Source of the DNA: JBGLNJ01 sp041300525
GTDB lineage: Bacteria > Chloroflexota > Anaerolineae > Fen-1058
Assembly: GCA_041300525.1 (NCBI GenBank)
Contig: JBGLNJ010000001.1
Coordinates: forward strand, 3,596,001 to 3,660,000
Direction of reading: 5' to 3'
DNA length: 64,000 bases
Below, in pieces: positions 16,509-25,247 of this stretch (the stretch's first letter is position 1; each line of letters opens with the position of its first letter). A program made the position numbers and the translations under genes. The notes beneath the pieces are model-generated. The model searched no databases. It worked only from the letters and a program-made list of their open reading frames with translations, and was not told the DNA's origin.

Positions 16509-16718
16509 TTAAGGTCCCCAATAGTCGCTGCTCCAGTTGACGCTGCTCCAGTTGACACTGCTCCAATTCACCGAGCTCCAGTTGACACTACTCCAATTCA
16601 CAGAGCTCCAGTTGACACTGCTCCAAGCTATAGGCGTGGAGCCACTCCACAAAAGCTGGCTAGCTCGTGTCCCGGTGTTGGCAGTGGCGGTTGTAGTTCC
16701 CTGAAAGTCTTGTAACAA
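16509..16718 (-). pseudogene. C-terminal tail with WSSVN tandem repeats, remnant of a secreted (subtilase-like) protein
   Basis: The minus-strand frame ends WSSVNWSSVN... repeated about six times and closes with SSDYWGP and a stop. Such Trp-Ser pentad tails are found at the C terminus of S8 peptidases and other exported proteins of Chloroflexota. Upstream the frame stays open through TTTATANTGTRASQLLWSG and AALTITCAAP to about 16835, where a TAA closes it; no protease domain is present. Either this is the relict 3' end of a lost gene or a very small repeat protein with a TTG start at 16718. The former is more likely. Confidence 0.5.
16518..16630. repeat. 15-bp tandem repeats encoding WSSVN
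   Basis: Units of the type GTTGACACTGCTCCA alternate with GTTCACAGAGCTCCA/ATTCACCGAGCTCCA on the plus strand. The alternation gives a 30-bp higher-order period, while the encoded pentapeptide is constant, so the repeats are kept at protein level. Confidence 0.75.
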
Positions 16719-16799
16719 TAAAGGGGCCGCACAAGTTATGGTCAGAGCGGCGGTCTGTCCTCCAGGGCTGTTAAATTCTTGGCGTCGCTCCGAAACCGC

Positions 16800-16836
16800 G
16801 CCGGGTGAACCCGGCTTTTAGCCCCGTTCACGGGGC
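16800..16836. repeat. Two adjacent short hairpins
   Basis: GCCGGGT-GA-ACCCGGC (16800-16815) and GCCCCGT-TC-ACGGGGC (16821-16836) are perfect 7-bp stems separated by TTTTA. They lie in the gap between the WSSVN remnant and the RNase gene. They could form a bidirectional terminator or a REP-like element; no long T run follows. Confidence 0.5.
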
Positions 16837-16933
16837 GTTGCTCCCTAGCCCGGCGATTCACCTTGAGCGAAGGATATGCGCCGCGCGCCAGTCAGGTCAT
16901 GGGTAATTGTGCGGTTGCGTATTGTGAGACTTC

Positions 16934-18772
16934 ATGTCAGAAGCGATACCTCCCGAAAACAGCCTCGTCCTCTACAAAAACCGTCCGGCGCGCGTCAAGC
17001 ACGTTGGGGAAAAGCTCGACATCGAACTGGATAGCGGCGAGATCCAAAAGGTGCGCCCCAAAGACATCGTGCTGTTGCACGCCGGCCCGATGCGGAGCCT
17101 GAGCGAACTGCGGCCTCAGCCGGGCGAGGTGGAAGCAGCCTGGGAGATTCTGGCTGGCAGCACCACGACGCTGCGCGAATTGGCCGATCTGGCTTTCGGT
17201 GCTTTCACGCCGGCCACGGCCTGGGCTGCGTGGCAATGGGTGGCCGAAGGACTGTACTTTCGCGGCGCGCCGGGACAAGTAGAAGCTTGCGCGCCGGAAG
17301 AGGTCGCCAAAAAGCTGGCGGCCCGCGAAGCTGAGGCTGCCGAAAAACGCGCGTGGGCGGCGTTCCTGGAGCGCGTCCACGCCCGGCAGAGATTGCCGGA
17401 AGATGCCCGCTACCTGAGAGAAGTAGAGGACCTGGCGCTCGCGCGCACTGTCAAAAGCCGTGCCCTACGCGAGTTGGGCCGCGAGGAGAGTCCCGAAAAT
17501 GCTCACGCGCTGTTGCTCGACCTGGGCTACTGGGATCACACGGTCAACCCCTATCCGCAGCGCTTTGGCCTGGCGACCTCTTCACCGACGCTAGACGCGC
17601 TTGACCTACCTGATGATCCGCGCGTTGACCTCACGCACCTCCCCGCCTTTGCCATTGACGATCCGAATACCGAGACGCCCGATGATGCTCTGAGCCTGGA
17701 ACGTCATCGCCTGTGGGTACACGTGGCGGATGCGGCGGCGTTAGCCGTTCCCGGCAGCGCCGTTGACCTGGAAGCTCGCGCGCGTGGAGCCACGCTTCAC
17801 TTGCCCGAACGAATCGTTCACATGCTTTCGGGCAGCGTGATACAACGATTGGCGCTGGGGCTGGGTGAGGTTTCGCCCGCGCTCTCGTTTGGCCTGGACT
17901 TGGACGCGGACGGGAGTGTCGTCGGATTAGAGTTGACGCCGAGCTGGGTGCGGGTCACGCGGCTCACATATCAGCAAGTCGAAGCGTGGCTCGACGAGGA
18001 ACCGTTCGCGCGCCTCTATCATCTGGCGCAAGCCTGCCGGTCTCGACGCCAAAAGAATGGCGCGGTCTTTTTCGATTTGCCTGAAGTGCAATTGAGAGTG
18101 ATCGAAGGACAGGTGAGCTTGCACCCCGTGCTGCCACTCAAGAGTCGCACGCTGGTGCAAGAAGCGATGGTCATGGCCGGAGAGTCGGCAGCGCGCTTTG
18201 CCATCGAACGGAGCATCCCGCTCCCGTTTGCCACGCAAGAGTCGGCGCCAGTGGGCCGACAGCCGGAAACTTTGTCGGAGATGATCGCGCTCAGGCGCAC
18301 GCTCAAGCCGCGCCAATATAAAAGCGCCCCGGCGCCCCATGCAGGACTGGGCCTCGAGGTCTATGTCCAGACCACCAGCCCCTTGCGGCGTTACCTTGAC
18401 TTGGTGGCGCATCAGCAGTTGCGGGCCTATGTGCGCGGCGAAGAATTGTTGGAAGCGTCAGATATCTTGCACCGAATCGGCGCAACGGAATCGGTCAGCG
18501 GCAGCGTGCGCCAGGTCGAGGAGCTTGCCGATCGGCATTGGATACTGGTTCATCTCTTGCAGCACCCCGACTGGCGCGGCGAGGGGATCGTGGTGGACAA
18601 GCGCGGGCCGAGCGCCACAATCCTCATCCCAGAGTTGGGCCTGGAAGCGCGAGCGCACCTGCCCACGGATTTGCCGCTGGATAGCCGAGTATGTCTGGCG
18701 GTGAGCGGCATCAACCTGGCGCATTTGGATGCGCATTGGCGATTGACTGCACCAATCGTAGAGAAATCATAG
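16934..18772 (+). CDS. RNase II/R-family 3'-5' exoribonuclease (RNB domain)
   Basis: A 612-residue protein with an N-terminal ~200-residue helical/winged region and an RNB catalytic domain. The RNB active-site signature is AFAIDDPNTETPDDALSLE (Asp cluster for Mg), followed by LWVHVADAAALA. The family motif QTTSPLRRYLDLVAHQQL is also intact, so catalysis is expected. It is shorter than RNase R and resembles the cyanobacterial/Chloroflexota RNase II-like form; the C-terminal S1-like part is short (GEGIVVDKRGPSATILIPEL). The ATG at 16934 lacks a clear ribosome site. A TATTGT sits 8 bases upstream, which might make this message leaderless as well. Confidence 0.88.
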   Translation: MSEAIPPENSLVLYKNRPARVKHVGEKLDIELDSGEIQKVRPKDIVLLHAGPMRSLSELRPQPGEVEAAWEILAGSTTTLRELADLAFGAFTPATAWAAWQWVAEGLYFRGAPGQVEACAPEEVAKKLAAREAEAAEKRAWAAFLERVHARQRLPEDARYLREVEDLALARTVKSRALRELGREESPENAHALLLDLGYWDHTVNPYPQRFGLATSSPTLDALDLPDDPRVDLTHLPAFAIDDPNTETPDDALSLERHRLWVHVADAAALAVPGSAVDLEARARGATLHLPERIVHMLSGSVIQRLALGLGEVSPALSFGLDLDADGSVVGLELTPSWVRVTRLTYQQVEAWLDEEPFARLYHLAQACRSRRQKNGAVFFDLPEVQLRVIEGQVSLHPVLPLKSRTLVQEAMVMAGESAARFAIERSIPLPFATQESAPVGRQPETLSEMIALRRTLKPRQYKSAPAPHAGLGLEVYVQTTSPLRRYLDLVAHQQLRAYVRGEELLEASDILHRIGATESVSGSVRQVEELADRHWILVHLLQHPDWRGEGIVVDKRGPSATILIPELGLEARAHLPTDLPLDSRVCLAVSGINLAHLDAHWRLTAPIVEKS

Positions 18773-18806
18773 CGGCAACCCTTGCGGTTGTCGCCTGGGA
18801 GGAACG

Positions 18807-19078
18807 ATGGAGCAAAAAGCCGGAGCGCAAATCAGCACGAAAGCCTTTGTCCAGTCATTGATCATCCTGCTCGTCTTGAGATGTTGGCGGCGGGGATTCT
18901 CACCCAGGTCGTCCCGGCGGGAAGATACGCCAGGACGGTTGAGGCAGGCCGCGAGATCATTGACCCGCAATCCTTTCAATCGGTGGCGCTGCCGGACTAT
19001 GCCATCTGGCGCTGGTTCACCGCCCCGCTCGAAGTTTTGTGGGCACCCGACGGCGTCACGATCATCACCATCCTCGTA
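18807..19078 (+). pseudogene. YfcC-family transporter, N-terminal fragment with frameshift
   Basis: The ATG at 18807 (GGAGG 8 bases upstream) opens MEQKAGAQISTKAFVQSLII. After LLVL (about 18878) the reading shifts frame to MLAAGILTQVVPAGRYARTV, then DYAIWRWFTAPLEVL and GVTIITILV. The combined peptide matches the start of YfcC-type basic amino-acid/C4 transporters (long multi-spanning carriers). The match stops at about 19078, where a recombinase fragment on the other strand begins, so more than three quarters of the protein is missing. Confidence 0.68.
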
Positions 19079-19079
19079 G

Positions 19080-19480
19080 TTGACTTGATGTTAGCCATTT
19101 CGTTTTCCCCCTTTTCATGCTTGCCGCACGCCGTTGTTTGATTACATTCAACCCCATTTGGGCTGCCCATCTCTTGACCGAGACTGAATTCGAGTCAAAA
19201 ACTTCTTGGGCAAGTTCGAGCGTTACACCCGTCTCCGTCAGGCAGTTCAACATATCCAACATTGGACGCATACTGCGATATAACTTGTCCTCTCGCAGTG
19301 CCACGCTCACGTCGAATGCGCTCGTGCTCGCGTCGGACAACATACGCCGAAACTGCGGACGGTCAACCCGTGCGCCACTCGGCCCAACAAGCTTTTCACC
19401 CACGCGGTAACACGCGGTGTCTTGATTCACGTCCACCGCAACGTAGCCGCGTTGCTTGCACTCGTCGGGCCTATCCCCTG
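19080..19480 (-). pseudogene. Serine recombinase (resolvase/invertase family) fragment
   Basis: Minus-strand frame with CKQRGYVAVDVNQDTA, GARVDRPQFRRMLSDA, FDVSVALREDKLYRSMRPML and VTLELAQEVFD. These are the D-helix and core segments of the catalytic domain of large serine recombinases (RPxFxxML, VxxRxDRLxR). The catalytic serine N-terminal part (YxRVSxxxQ) and the zinc-ribbon/coiled-coil DNA-binding part are missing. This is the only recombinase relic in the window and lies between a truncated transporter and an inverted-repeat element. Confidence 0.65.
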
Positions 19481-19524
19481 TTCAGTCGCGCTTCTCATAT
19501 AGAAGACTGCACGCAGCCTCAAAC

Positions 19525-19618
19525 CTGGTGATTGCCCACAAGTCCGATTTTGCCTGTAAAATCGAGGGGGCCAAGCGCCCGATTTTCGGCCACATTTCGA
19601 CTTGTGGGTAATCACCAG
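19525..19618. mobile_element. 94-bp element with 20-bp terminal inverted repeats (MITE-like)
   Basis: The left end CTGGTGATTGCCCACAAGTC (19525-19544) is the reverse complement of the right end (19599-19618) at 19 of 20 positions. The interior contains CGATTTT...AAAATCG...CGATTTT. No obvious target duplication is seen. It ends 10 bases before the -35 box of the padR promoter. A large attenuator-like hairpin is the alternative. Confidence 0.5.
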
Positions 19619-19628
19619 CAATTGCCTC

Positions 19629-19657
19629 TTGACAAATTATAATATACGCCGTATAAT
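19629..19657 (+). promoter_or_regulatory. padR promoter, consensus -35 and -10
   Basis: TTGACA (19629-19634) and TATAAT (19652-19657) are both perfect consensus with 17-bp spacing. The operator palindrome overlaps and follows the -10 box, and the GTG start of padR is 33 bases after the -10. Confidence 0.8.
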
Positions 19658-19674
19658 ATACAAGGTTGTATATT
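19655..19674. promoter_or_regulatory. PadR operator 1
   Basis: AATATACAA-GG-TTGTATATT is a perfect 9-bp inverted repeat placed on the -10/start site of the padR promoter. The ATATAC/GTATAT arms resemble PadR sites in other bacteria, so autorepression is likely. A related site is at 20319. Confidence 0.7.
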
Positions 19675-19689
19675 TTAGGAGAATAAATT

Positions 19690-20289
19690 GTGTCCACTCG
19701 ACTAGTCATTCTTGGCTTTTTGCGAGGGCGTTCACTGTACGGCTATGAACTCAAGCAACTCGTTGAGGAAATCATGGGCGATTGGACCAATATTGCATTT
19801 GGCTCAATCTATTACGCGCTCGACAAGCTTGCCCAGGAGGGACTAGTCGAAAGGATCGGCACCGAGCAAGAAGGCAGTCGCCCTTCCCGAACCGTCTATC
19901 AGATCACCGACGCCGGGCGGGACGAGTTTTTGCGCCTGCTGCGTCAAGTGTGGGACGATGTGGAGCGCCACTATTTCACCTTCGACATCGGTCTCACTTT
20001 TATGGAAGCATTATCACAAGAGGAAGTAAAAAGCTTTCTAAAGAAACGCATGCTGTACCTGGAGCAGACTATTCGACACCTTAACACTCATCAAACGGAA
20101 CAAACAGGGGACGAACACACACCAACTCATTTGGTAAACGCTGTGTTTGAGCACAGCCGGATCCATTTTATTGCTGAACTGGAATGGACGCGCGGGCTGT
20201 TGGATAAGATGGAACAAGGAGTCTATGCCGCCGAGCTCGAGTGGATGCGGAACCTGATGACACAGGTCGGACCGGCACAGCTTTCTTGA
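19690..20289 (+). CDS. PadR-family transcriptional regulator
   Basis: A 199-residue PadR regulator of the long (s1/VanR) type. The N-terminal winged helix is seen as LVILGFLRGRSLYGYELKQL, GSIYYALDKLAQEGLVE and PSRTVYQITDAGRDEF. The C-terminal half is the helical Vir_act_alpha_C dimerisation/ligand part (LEQTIRHLNTH ... HFIAELEWTRGLLDKM). Start is GTG at 19690 with AGGAGA upstream. The consensus promoter, the palindrome on it and a second palindrome before the methyltransferase gene indicate that PadR controls itself and the next gene. Such regulators usually release DNA on binding toxic hydrophobic or phenolic compounds. Confidence 0.92.
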   Translation: MSTRLVILGFLRGRSLYGYELKQLVEEIMGDWTNIAFGSIYYALDKLAQEGLVERIGTEQEGSRPSRTVYQITDAGRDEFLRLLRQVWDDVERHYFTFDIGLTFMEALSQEEVKSFLKKRMLYLEQTIRHLNTHQTEQTGDEHTPTHLVNAVFEHSRIHFIAELEWTRGLLDKMEQGVYAAELEWMRNLMTQVGPAQLS

Positions 20290-20318
20290 GCCAGTTGTTT
20301 TTTTGTATTGAGTTCAAT

Positions 20319-20344
20319 CTTGTATATTCAATGTTTTATACAAG
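20319..20344. promoter_or_regulatory. PadR operator 2, upstream of the methyltransferase
   Basis: CTTGTATA (20319-20326) and TATACAAG (20337-20344) form a perfect 8-bp inverted repeat with a 10-base spacer. It shares the TATACAA/TTGTATA half site with operator 1 and lies 44 bases before the methyltransferase ATG. Confidence 0.6.
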
Positions 20345-20387
20345 GTTTGAAACAGCGAAATAATTCTATCTTGAACAGGAGGTCAAA

Positions 20388-21056
20388 ATGGGACGCATAC
20401 CGGAAAGTGAAGCGATTGCCGAAATGGCAGACGCTCGACAGTTTAACGAGTTCATGGGACGCAACCGGTTCCGGCAAGAGGAATACCGGCGGCTGGCTCG
20501 CCAGGCCGTCGAGATGGGTGTGCCGCCGGGCGGCAAGGCGCTCGACATTGGCACCGGGCCGGGCTTTGTGGCAATCGAAGTGGCGCGGCTGTTGCAAGGG
20601 ACGGGCTGCCAGGTGATCGGATTGGATCTCTCTGCCGCGATGCTCGCACAAGCGGCGGAGAATGCGCGGCGGGCTGGCTTGAACGGCAGCCTGTCCTGGC
20701 GTGAGGGCGACAACAAGGCGATGCCGTTTGGCGACGGCGAGTTCGATCTGGTCGTCAGCAACGACTCACTGCACCACTGGGAGGACCCGCTGCCGGTCTT
20801 TAACGAGATCGCGCGGGTGCTCAAGCCGGGCGGGCGGTGCATTGTCCACGACTCGAAGCGATTGGAGCACTGGTGGCCGTGGCTGTGTGTCAAGACCATC
20901 AGCCTGACGATTCCGCGCGGTTTCCGCGTCCATTGGTGGAACTCGATCAAGGCTTCCTACACGGCGGACGAGCTGCGCGCTATCGTGGAACGCTCGCGGC
21001 TGACGGCGTGGAGAATCCAAGAGAATTTTATGGATTTGGCGGTGGTGAGATGCTAA
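20388..21056 (+). CDS. Class I SAM-dependent methyltransferase
   Basis: A 222-residue Rossmann methyltransferase of the Methyltransf_11/UbiE-like group. Motif I is ALDIGTGPGFVAIEVA, the acidic loop is VIGLDLSAAML, motif II/III is EGDNKAMPFGDGEFDLVVSNDSLHHW, then FNEIARVLKPGG. The C-terminal RFxV...FMDLAVVRC part is short. Start ATG with AGGAGG 7 bases upstream. It has its own operator copy and follows padR by about 100 bases, so its substrate may be the same compound that PadR senses (inference). Nothing in the sequence identifies the methyl acceptor. Confidence 0.87.
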   Translation: MGRIPESEAIAEMADARQFNEFMGRNRFRQEEYRRLARQAVEMGVPPGGKALDIGTGPGFVAIEVARLLQGTGCQVIGLDLSAAMLAQAAENARRAGLNGSLSWREGDNKAMPFGDGEFDLVVSNDSLHHWEDPLPVFNEIARVLKPGGRCIVHDSKRLEHWWPWLCVKTISLTIPRGFRVHWWNSIKASYTADELRAIVERSRLTAWRIQENFMDLAVVRC

Positions 21057-21125
21057 AGAGAAACGTTTTTGTCGAGCAGAATGTGCCGCTGCTAATATGG
21101 CGCAGCATCCGAGGAGAGTTGTATC

Positions 21126-21200
21126 ATGGGACCGTTTTTCATGGCCGTTGTTTTCCTGGTTATCGCGCTGGTAGTTCGGCGCAAGGTGGCGGTCCAGTTG
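21126..21200 (+). pseudogene. Start of a small membrane protein, cut by the hsdR remnant
   Basis: An ATG at 21126 opens MGPFFMAVVFLVIALVVRRK, a single membrane helix with a basic stop-transfer end. About 25 codons in, the sequence becomes antisense of the type I restriction gene. The frame remains open to 21536 but has no protein character of its own. Confidence 0.4.
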
Positions 21201-21227
21201 CGTTGGCAGCCAACGCGCCACACGTGG

Positions 21228-21938
21228 GCGGCCCTCGGCGCAGGCGTATCGGTAGAGAAACTCGACCGGGTATTCGTTCGGATTCTGTGCGGTGTTGGTC
21301 AACCCCGTGTTGTGCCAGCGGAAGTTCTCGACCCGGCGCGGGTCGGTGGCCGCCATCAGGTCGCTCGTATCAGCGGCGAGATACAGGAAGGGATGCTGGA
21401 AGATCCTCTTCATGTGGTCGCGGGCGGCGAACTGCGCAACGGCGTCATGCACATTCTGGTTGGCCTCGTGCTTCAGCTCCAGAGCGACGATGGGCAGGCC
21501 GTTGAGGAAGAGAACGAAATCGATCTCCTGATTTGATTCGCCAAAGTAGAAGTGCGGGCGGAACGTGATGCGGTTCTGCGCGTATTTCTCGGCGGCAGCG
21601 CTGGCAGCGGAGCGTGGCTTGGGATAGAAGAGCCGGAACTCCAGCCCGCGCACCTTCAAGCCGTGGCGTAGAACCATCCAAAGTGGGGTGTGCTCCACTG
21701 CCTTGCGCAGTGCCTTGAGTACTTCGTCGCGGGCGTCCGTTCCGTAATCGTCCTGCAACTTCTTTAGCGTGTCGTCCTGGGTCTTTTGCAGGAAGGCCCA
21801 GAGGTGATCTTCGGCGATGAAATGCTCGGTGTCCGTGATCTCGGACTGTTCCAGCATGCCATAATGGTGCATATCGATCAGGTACTTGGCGACGTGATCC
21901 TGAAACTCCAACTCCGGACTTTTCTTGTTCTTAGCCAT
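21228..21938 (-). pseudogene. hsdR: Type I restriction enzyme R subunit (HsdR), N-terminal fragment
   Basis: The ATG at 21936-21938 overlaps the end of hsdS by 8 bases. About 235 residues of the HsdR N-terminal nuclease domain are present: EFQDHVAKYLIDMHHYG, FRPHFYFGE, and the PD-(D/E)xK core EIDFVLFLNGLPIVALELK, then NTGLTNTAQNPNEYPVEFLYR. The DEAD-like translocase (about 700 further residues) is missing; sequence identity is lost at about 21228 where the small membrane ORF on the plus strand ends. Restriction cannot work without the motor. Confidence 0.82.
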
Positions 21939-23256
21939 GCACTCTTACACGATTCAGATCCGCCTCGGTTATGCGCCGCTGGCCGGTGACGCACTCGTGA
22001 ATCAGCGACTTGCGGTAGGCAGTCAGTGTGGCGATTTGCCTTTCGATGCCTTTGGCGACGCACTTAGCATCGGCGAGCTTTGCCTCAAGGTAATCAACGA
22101 TTTCTTCTTGCTCCTTCTTTGGTGGGAACGGCGCGAAGTTCGTTCCGATACGCACATAGTTCAGATTCAACTGCGTCGTCAACACGGCAGACCGGAGCAT
22201 GATTCCTTTCATGGCGCGCATCAGGTAGTAGAGAAAGTCGAGGTTGGTCTGGTGGTTGGGAACTAAACCGACCATGCTGTCTGGGAAGCACGCCTCAAAA
22301 TCCAGTATGGCAACGTCGCCCACATTGGCCGCAATCGACATGACGAGCGTCCCTTTGGGGAACATCTTACTCACGCTGAAACCGAGTTCATTGAGCGTTT
22401 GCGAATAGCTACGGATGTATTTCTCCGCTGACGTGATGTCGCCGGTTTGGACAAAGGGATATTCCCCGTCGTAAAAAGCGGGGTCGTTTCGGGGACGATG
22501 GGTGAACTTCCCTCGCAGCAGTTCGCAGCGACGTTTGATCTGCCGAATCTCCCAATGTCTTGGAACTTGCGGCAACCAATCGAGGCCCGAGGGTTTCATC
22601 CCAGCCCCGAAATTGATTCCCTGAGTGGTCGCGTGTTGTACGGTTGCTGAGGCAAGCGTGTCGAGGGTTTCGAGTTGGCGGCGCTTGGCAGCCACCGCCG
22701 CGTCGAGCGCTGCACAACTCGCATCCAGATACGCCGCGATGCGCTGCTGCTCCGCCAGCGTGGGGAGAAACAGTCGCGTGTCCTTCACGAAAAGCGAGGC
22801 GACACGTTTTTGCCCGGCAGCCCCAACCATGTTCTCAGCAGCGTAGGCGCGATAAACAGGATTGAAGGTGTAGTAATAGAGAAAGCGGCCATTGACCTTG
22901 CGACCGGGCCGAAGCACATGAAACTCGGTGCTTCCAAAGGCGTAACGCGTCGGCAACTTCTGCACCAAAGCGCCCTTCCCGTTCTTCATGCAGGGAGTGA
23001 TTTTTGCGAAAAGAACGTCGCCTTCCTCAAACAGCGTCAGCCCCGAAGCGATGTCTTCCAACTGCTGCTGATTCGTCACGTCAATTGCCCCGTCTGGCGA
23101 AAGCGATTCCATCGGCACGACCGTGCATGTTTCATCCGTGGCCGGTGTCCTACCCGAATAGCCCGGTGATAAGCTTGCGACGTTGCGAATCCGACTGCGC
23201 GTCCATTCCGTTGGCACTACGCCAAGCCACGGCTCGTTGGACTCGATGAGCGTCAT
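21931..23256 (-). CDS. hsdS: Type I restriction-modification specificity subunit HsdS
   Basis: A 441-residue HsdS with two target-recognition domains and two conserved helical spacers. The first half-domain begins GVVPTEWTRSRIRNVASLS and ends LPTLAEQQRIAAYLDASCAALDAAV; the second begins GLDWLPQVPRHWEIRQIKRRCELL and ends FPPKKEQEEIVDYLEAKLADA. This is the normal circular layout in which each TRD reads half of a bipartite site. Start ATG at 23254-23256 overlaps the hsdM stop (ATGA), so translation depends on hsdM being read to its end, which the amber codon in hsdM would disturb. hsdR follows with an 8-base overlap. Confidence 0.9.
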   Translation of the reverse strand: MTLIESNEPWLGVVPTEWTRSRIRNVASLSPGYSGRTPATDETCTVVPMESLSPDGAIDVTNQQQLEDIASGLTLFEEGDVLFAKITPCMKNGKGALVQKLPTRYAFGSTEFHVLRPGRKVNGRFLYYYTFNPVYRAYAAENMVGAAGQKRVASLFVKDTRLFLPTLAEQQRIAAYLDASCAALDAAVAAKRRQLETLDTLASATVQHATTQGINFGAGMKPSGLDWLPQVPRHWEIRQIKRRCELLRGKFTHRPRNDPAFYDGEYPFVQTGDITSAEKYIRSYSQTLNELGFSVSKMFPKGTLVMSIAANVGDVAILDFEACFPDSMVGLVPNHQTNLDFLYYLMRAMKGIMLRSAVLTTQLNLNYVRIGTNFAPFPPKKEQEEIVDYLEAKLADAKCVAKGIERQIATLTAYRKSLIHECVTGQRRITEADLNRVRVHG

Positions 23257-25247
23257 TGTGCCAACCCCTCCAACATCTTTTCCGCCTCCTTCTCCAATTT
23301 CCAAAACTCGGCGAGCAACTCTTTGGCGGGCGTGGGCGGCTGGTAGCGGTAGAAGTACTTGTTGGGCAGGATTTCGTAACCGAGTTGCGGACTGTCCTCC
23401 CAGCGGATGATCGGCTTGGCGATCTCCCGTTTCAGGAACGTCTCGATGTCCTCACCGTAGGGGATGTATTCATCGTCGCGCACGTAGTGCCGGTGTGTCC
23501 ATTCGACAGAGAGAATCTCGGGCCGGTCGCCCATAGCCGCTTTGAATTTCTTCGCGACGTTCTCCTTGGGAGTGATGGCGAGGGTCACGGTTTTTTCTGC
23601 GCCGTCCGCCTTCACGCGCACGCGGAAGGTCAGGTCGCTGCCGTGGAATTCCAGTTCCTTGGTGACATTCGCGGCGGTGAACGCCTTTTCCTAAGCCTCG
23701 GTGAGGATGGCGGGCTTGTCGTGTTCGTCGAACTGCCAGAACACGACGCTGACTTTGTGGTAGGCGAAGTCCTTTTCCTTCGCGTTGTTCTTAAAAATCT
23801 TCACATTCTCGTCATCATAGCCGGGCTTCCACCCGTCGCGGTAACGCTCCTCGATCCATTGGCGATGAGCGTCCGTCATGCGGTTACGCTTGTTGGCGAA
23901 GGCTTTTGGCTCTTTCTCGAACTGCTGCCGGGCGTCAATGAGCATCACGCGCCCGCGATGGCTGGCGGGCTTTTCGTTTCGTAGCAGCCAGATGTAAGTG
24001 AAGATGCCGGTGTTGTAGAACAACTGGTCGGGCAGCATCACGATGGCGTCGAGCCAGTCGTTCTCCAGAATCCAGCGGCGGATTTCGCTCTCGCCCGAGC
24101 CGCAATCGCCATTGGAGAGGGGCGAGCCATTGAAGATGATGCCGATGCGGCTGCCACCTTCGGCCGGCGGGATCATCTTGGCCAGCATGGTTTGCAGGAA
24201 GAGCAATTCGCCGTGTTTAATCTGGGGCATCCCAGCTTGGTAGCGGGTCGTCTCCAGTTTGTGCGCCTCGTCCCCGTAGCCGCCCTCTCCGCCCCATTTT
24301 ACGCCGAAGGGCGGGTTGCTCAACATGCGGTTGAAGCGGTGTTTGGGTTCAGGCCATTGGTCGCCCGGTTCTTTGCTGTGCGGGTCGTGCGGGATGAGCG
24401 AGTTGCCAAGTGTCACCTTGACCTGCTTGTCATTCTTGATGAGGAGGTCGGCTTGGCAGACGGCATAGTTGGTTGGAGAAATCTCCTGGCCGTGGACGGT
24501 GACATATTTCTCGACGTTGGCTCTTTCCTCAGGAGTCGCGGCGCGGTCGATCAAGTGTTCCTTGGCTACGGACAACATGCCGCCCGTGCCGGCTGCCGGG
24601 TCGTAGATGGAGAAATGCCGGCCGGGAATGGGGATTTCCAGCAACTCGACCATGAGCCGGATGACCTCGCGCGGGGTGAAGTGGTCTCCGGCCTCCTCGC
24701 CGCTTTGTTCTGAGAAACGGCGGAGCAGTTCTTCGTAGATATAGCCCATCTCCAAGGCGGAGAGTTTGTCCGGGCCAAGCTCCAGTTCCTTGTACTGATT
24801 CAGGATGGGTGCGAGCCGGTTATTCTTCACCATCGTGCCGATGGTGGCGCGGTAATTGAAGTGCTCGATGATGTCGTCAACGTTCTTGGAGAAGCCATTG
24901 ATGTAGGCGCGGAAGTTCTCCTCCAGAAGCGCGTGGTCCTCCTCATAGACTCTGCGGAGCGTCCAGTCGGTCTTGTTTGAGAACGGGCACTGTTTAGGAT
25001 TGAGTTCAAGTTCCTTAACCAGCTTGGCGAGTTCCTTCTCGGTGAGCTTTGGCCGCTTGGCGAGTACCTCGGCGCGTTTTTTCTGCCGCCATTCAATCAA
25101 CACGCACTCCAGGCGGCGGATGACGATGATGGGCAAAATGACGTTCTGGTATTCGTAGGCTTTGAACTTGCCGCGCAGACGTTCGGCAGATTTCCAGATA
25201 TCGCCAGCGAGATTGTCGAGCTTGGGTTTATCAAGAGCCAATGCCAT
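23253..25247 (-). pseudogene. hsdM: Type I restriction-modification methyltransferase HsdM with an in-frame amber codon
   Basis: From the ATG at 25245-25247 (MALALDKPKLDN) the frame encodes an N6-adenine methyltransferase: the helical N-terminal HsdM_N region, GDHFTPREVIRLMVELL, SAM motif I DPAAGTGGML, and catalytic motif IV LSNPPFGVKWGG. At 23691-23693 the codon is TAG (…PAILTEA stop EKAFTAANVTKELEFHG…), and the same frame continues with HsdM C-terminal sequence to the TGA at 23253-23255. A CAG to TAG change explains it without any frameshift. The full frame would be 664 codons. The first product (518 residues) retains all catalytic motifs but lacks the C-terminal region that contacts HsdS. 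Possible explanations: inactivating mutation, sequencing error, or suppression. Confidence 0.85.

Noticed and set aside
16518..16630. Possible CRISPR array in the tandem repeats
   Set aside because: Units are 15 bp with no spacers and encode a constant WSSVN peptide.
18771..18800. GCGGCAACC...GGTTGTCGC hairpin as member of repeat family A
   Set aside because: It shares only CCCTTGC by chance; the stem is GCGGCAACC and does not contain the family core. It may be a terminator of the RNase gene.
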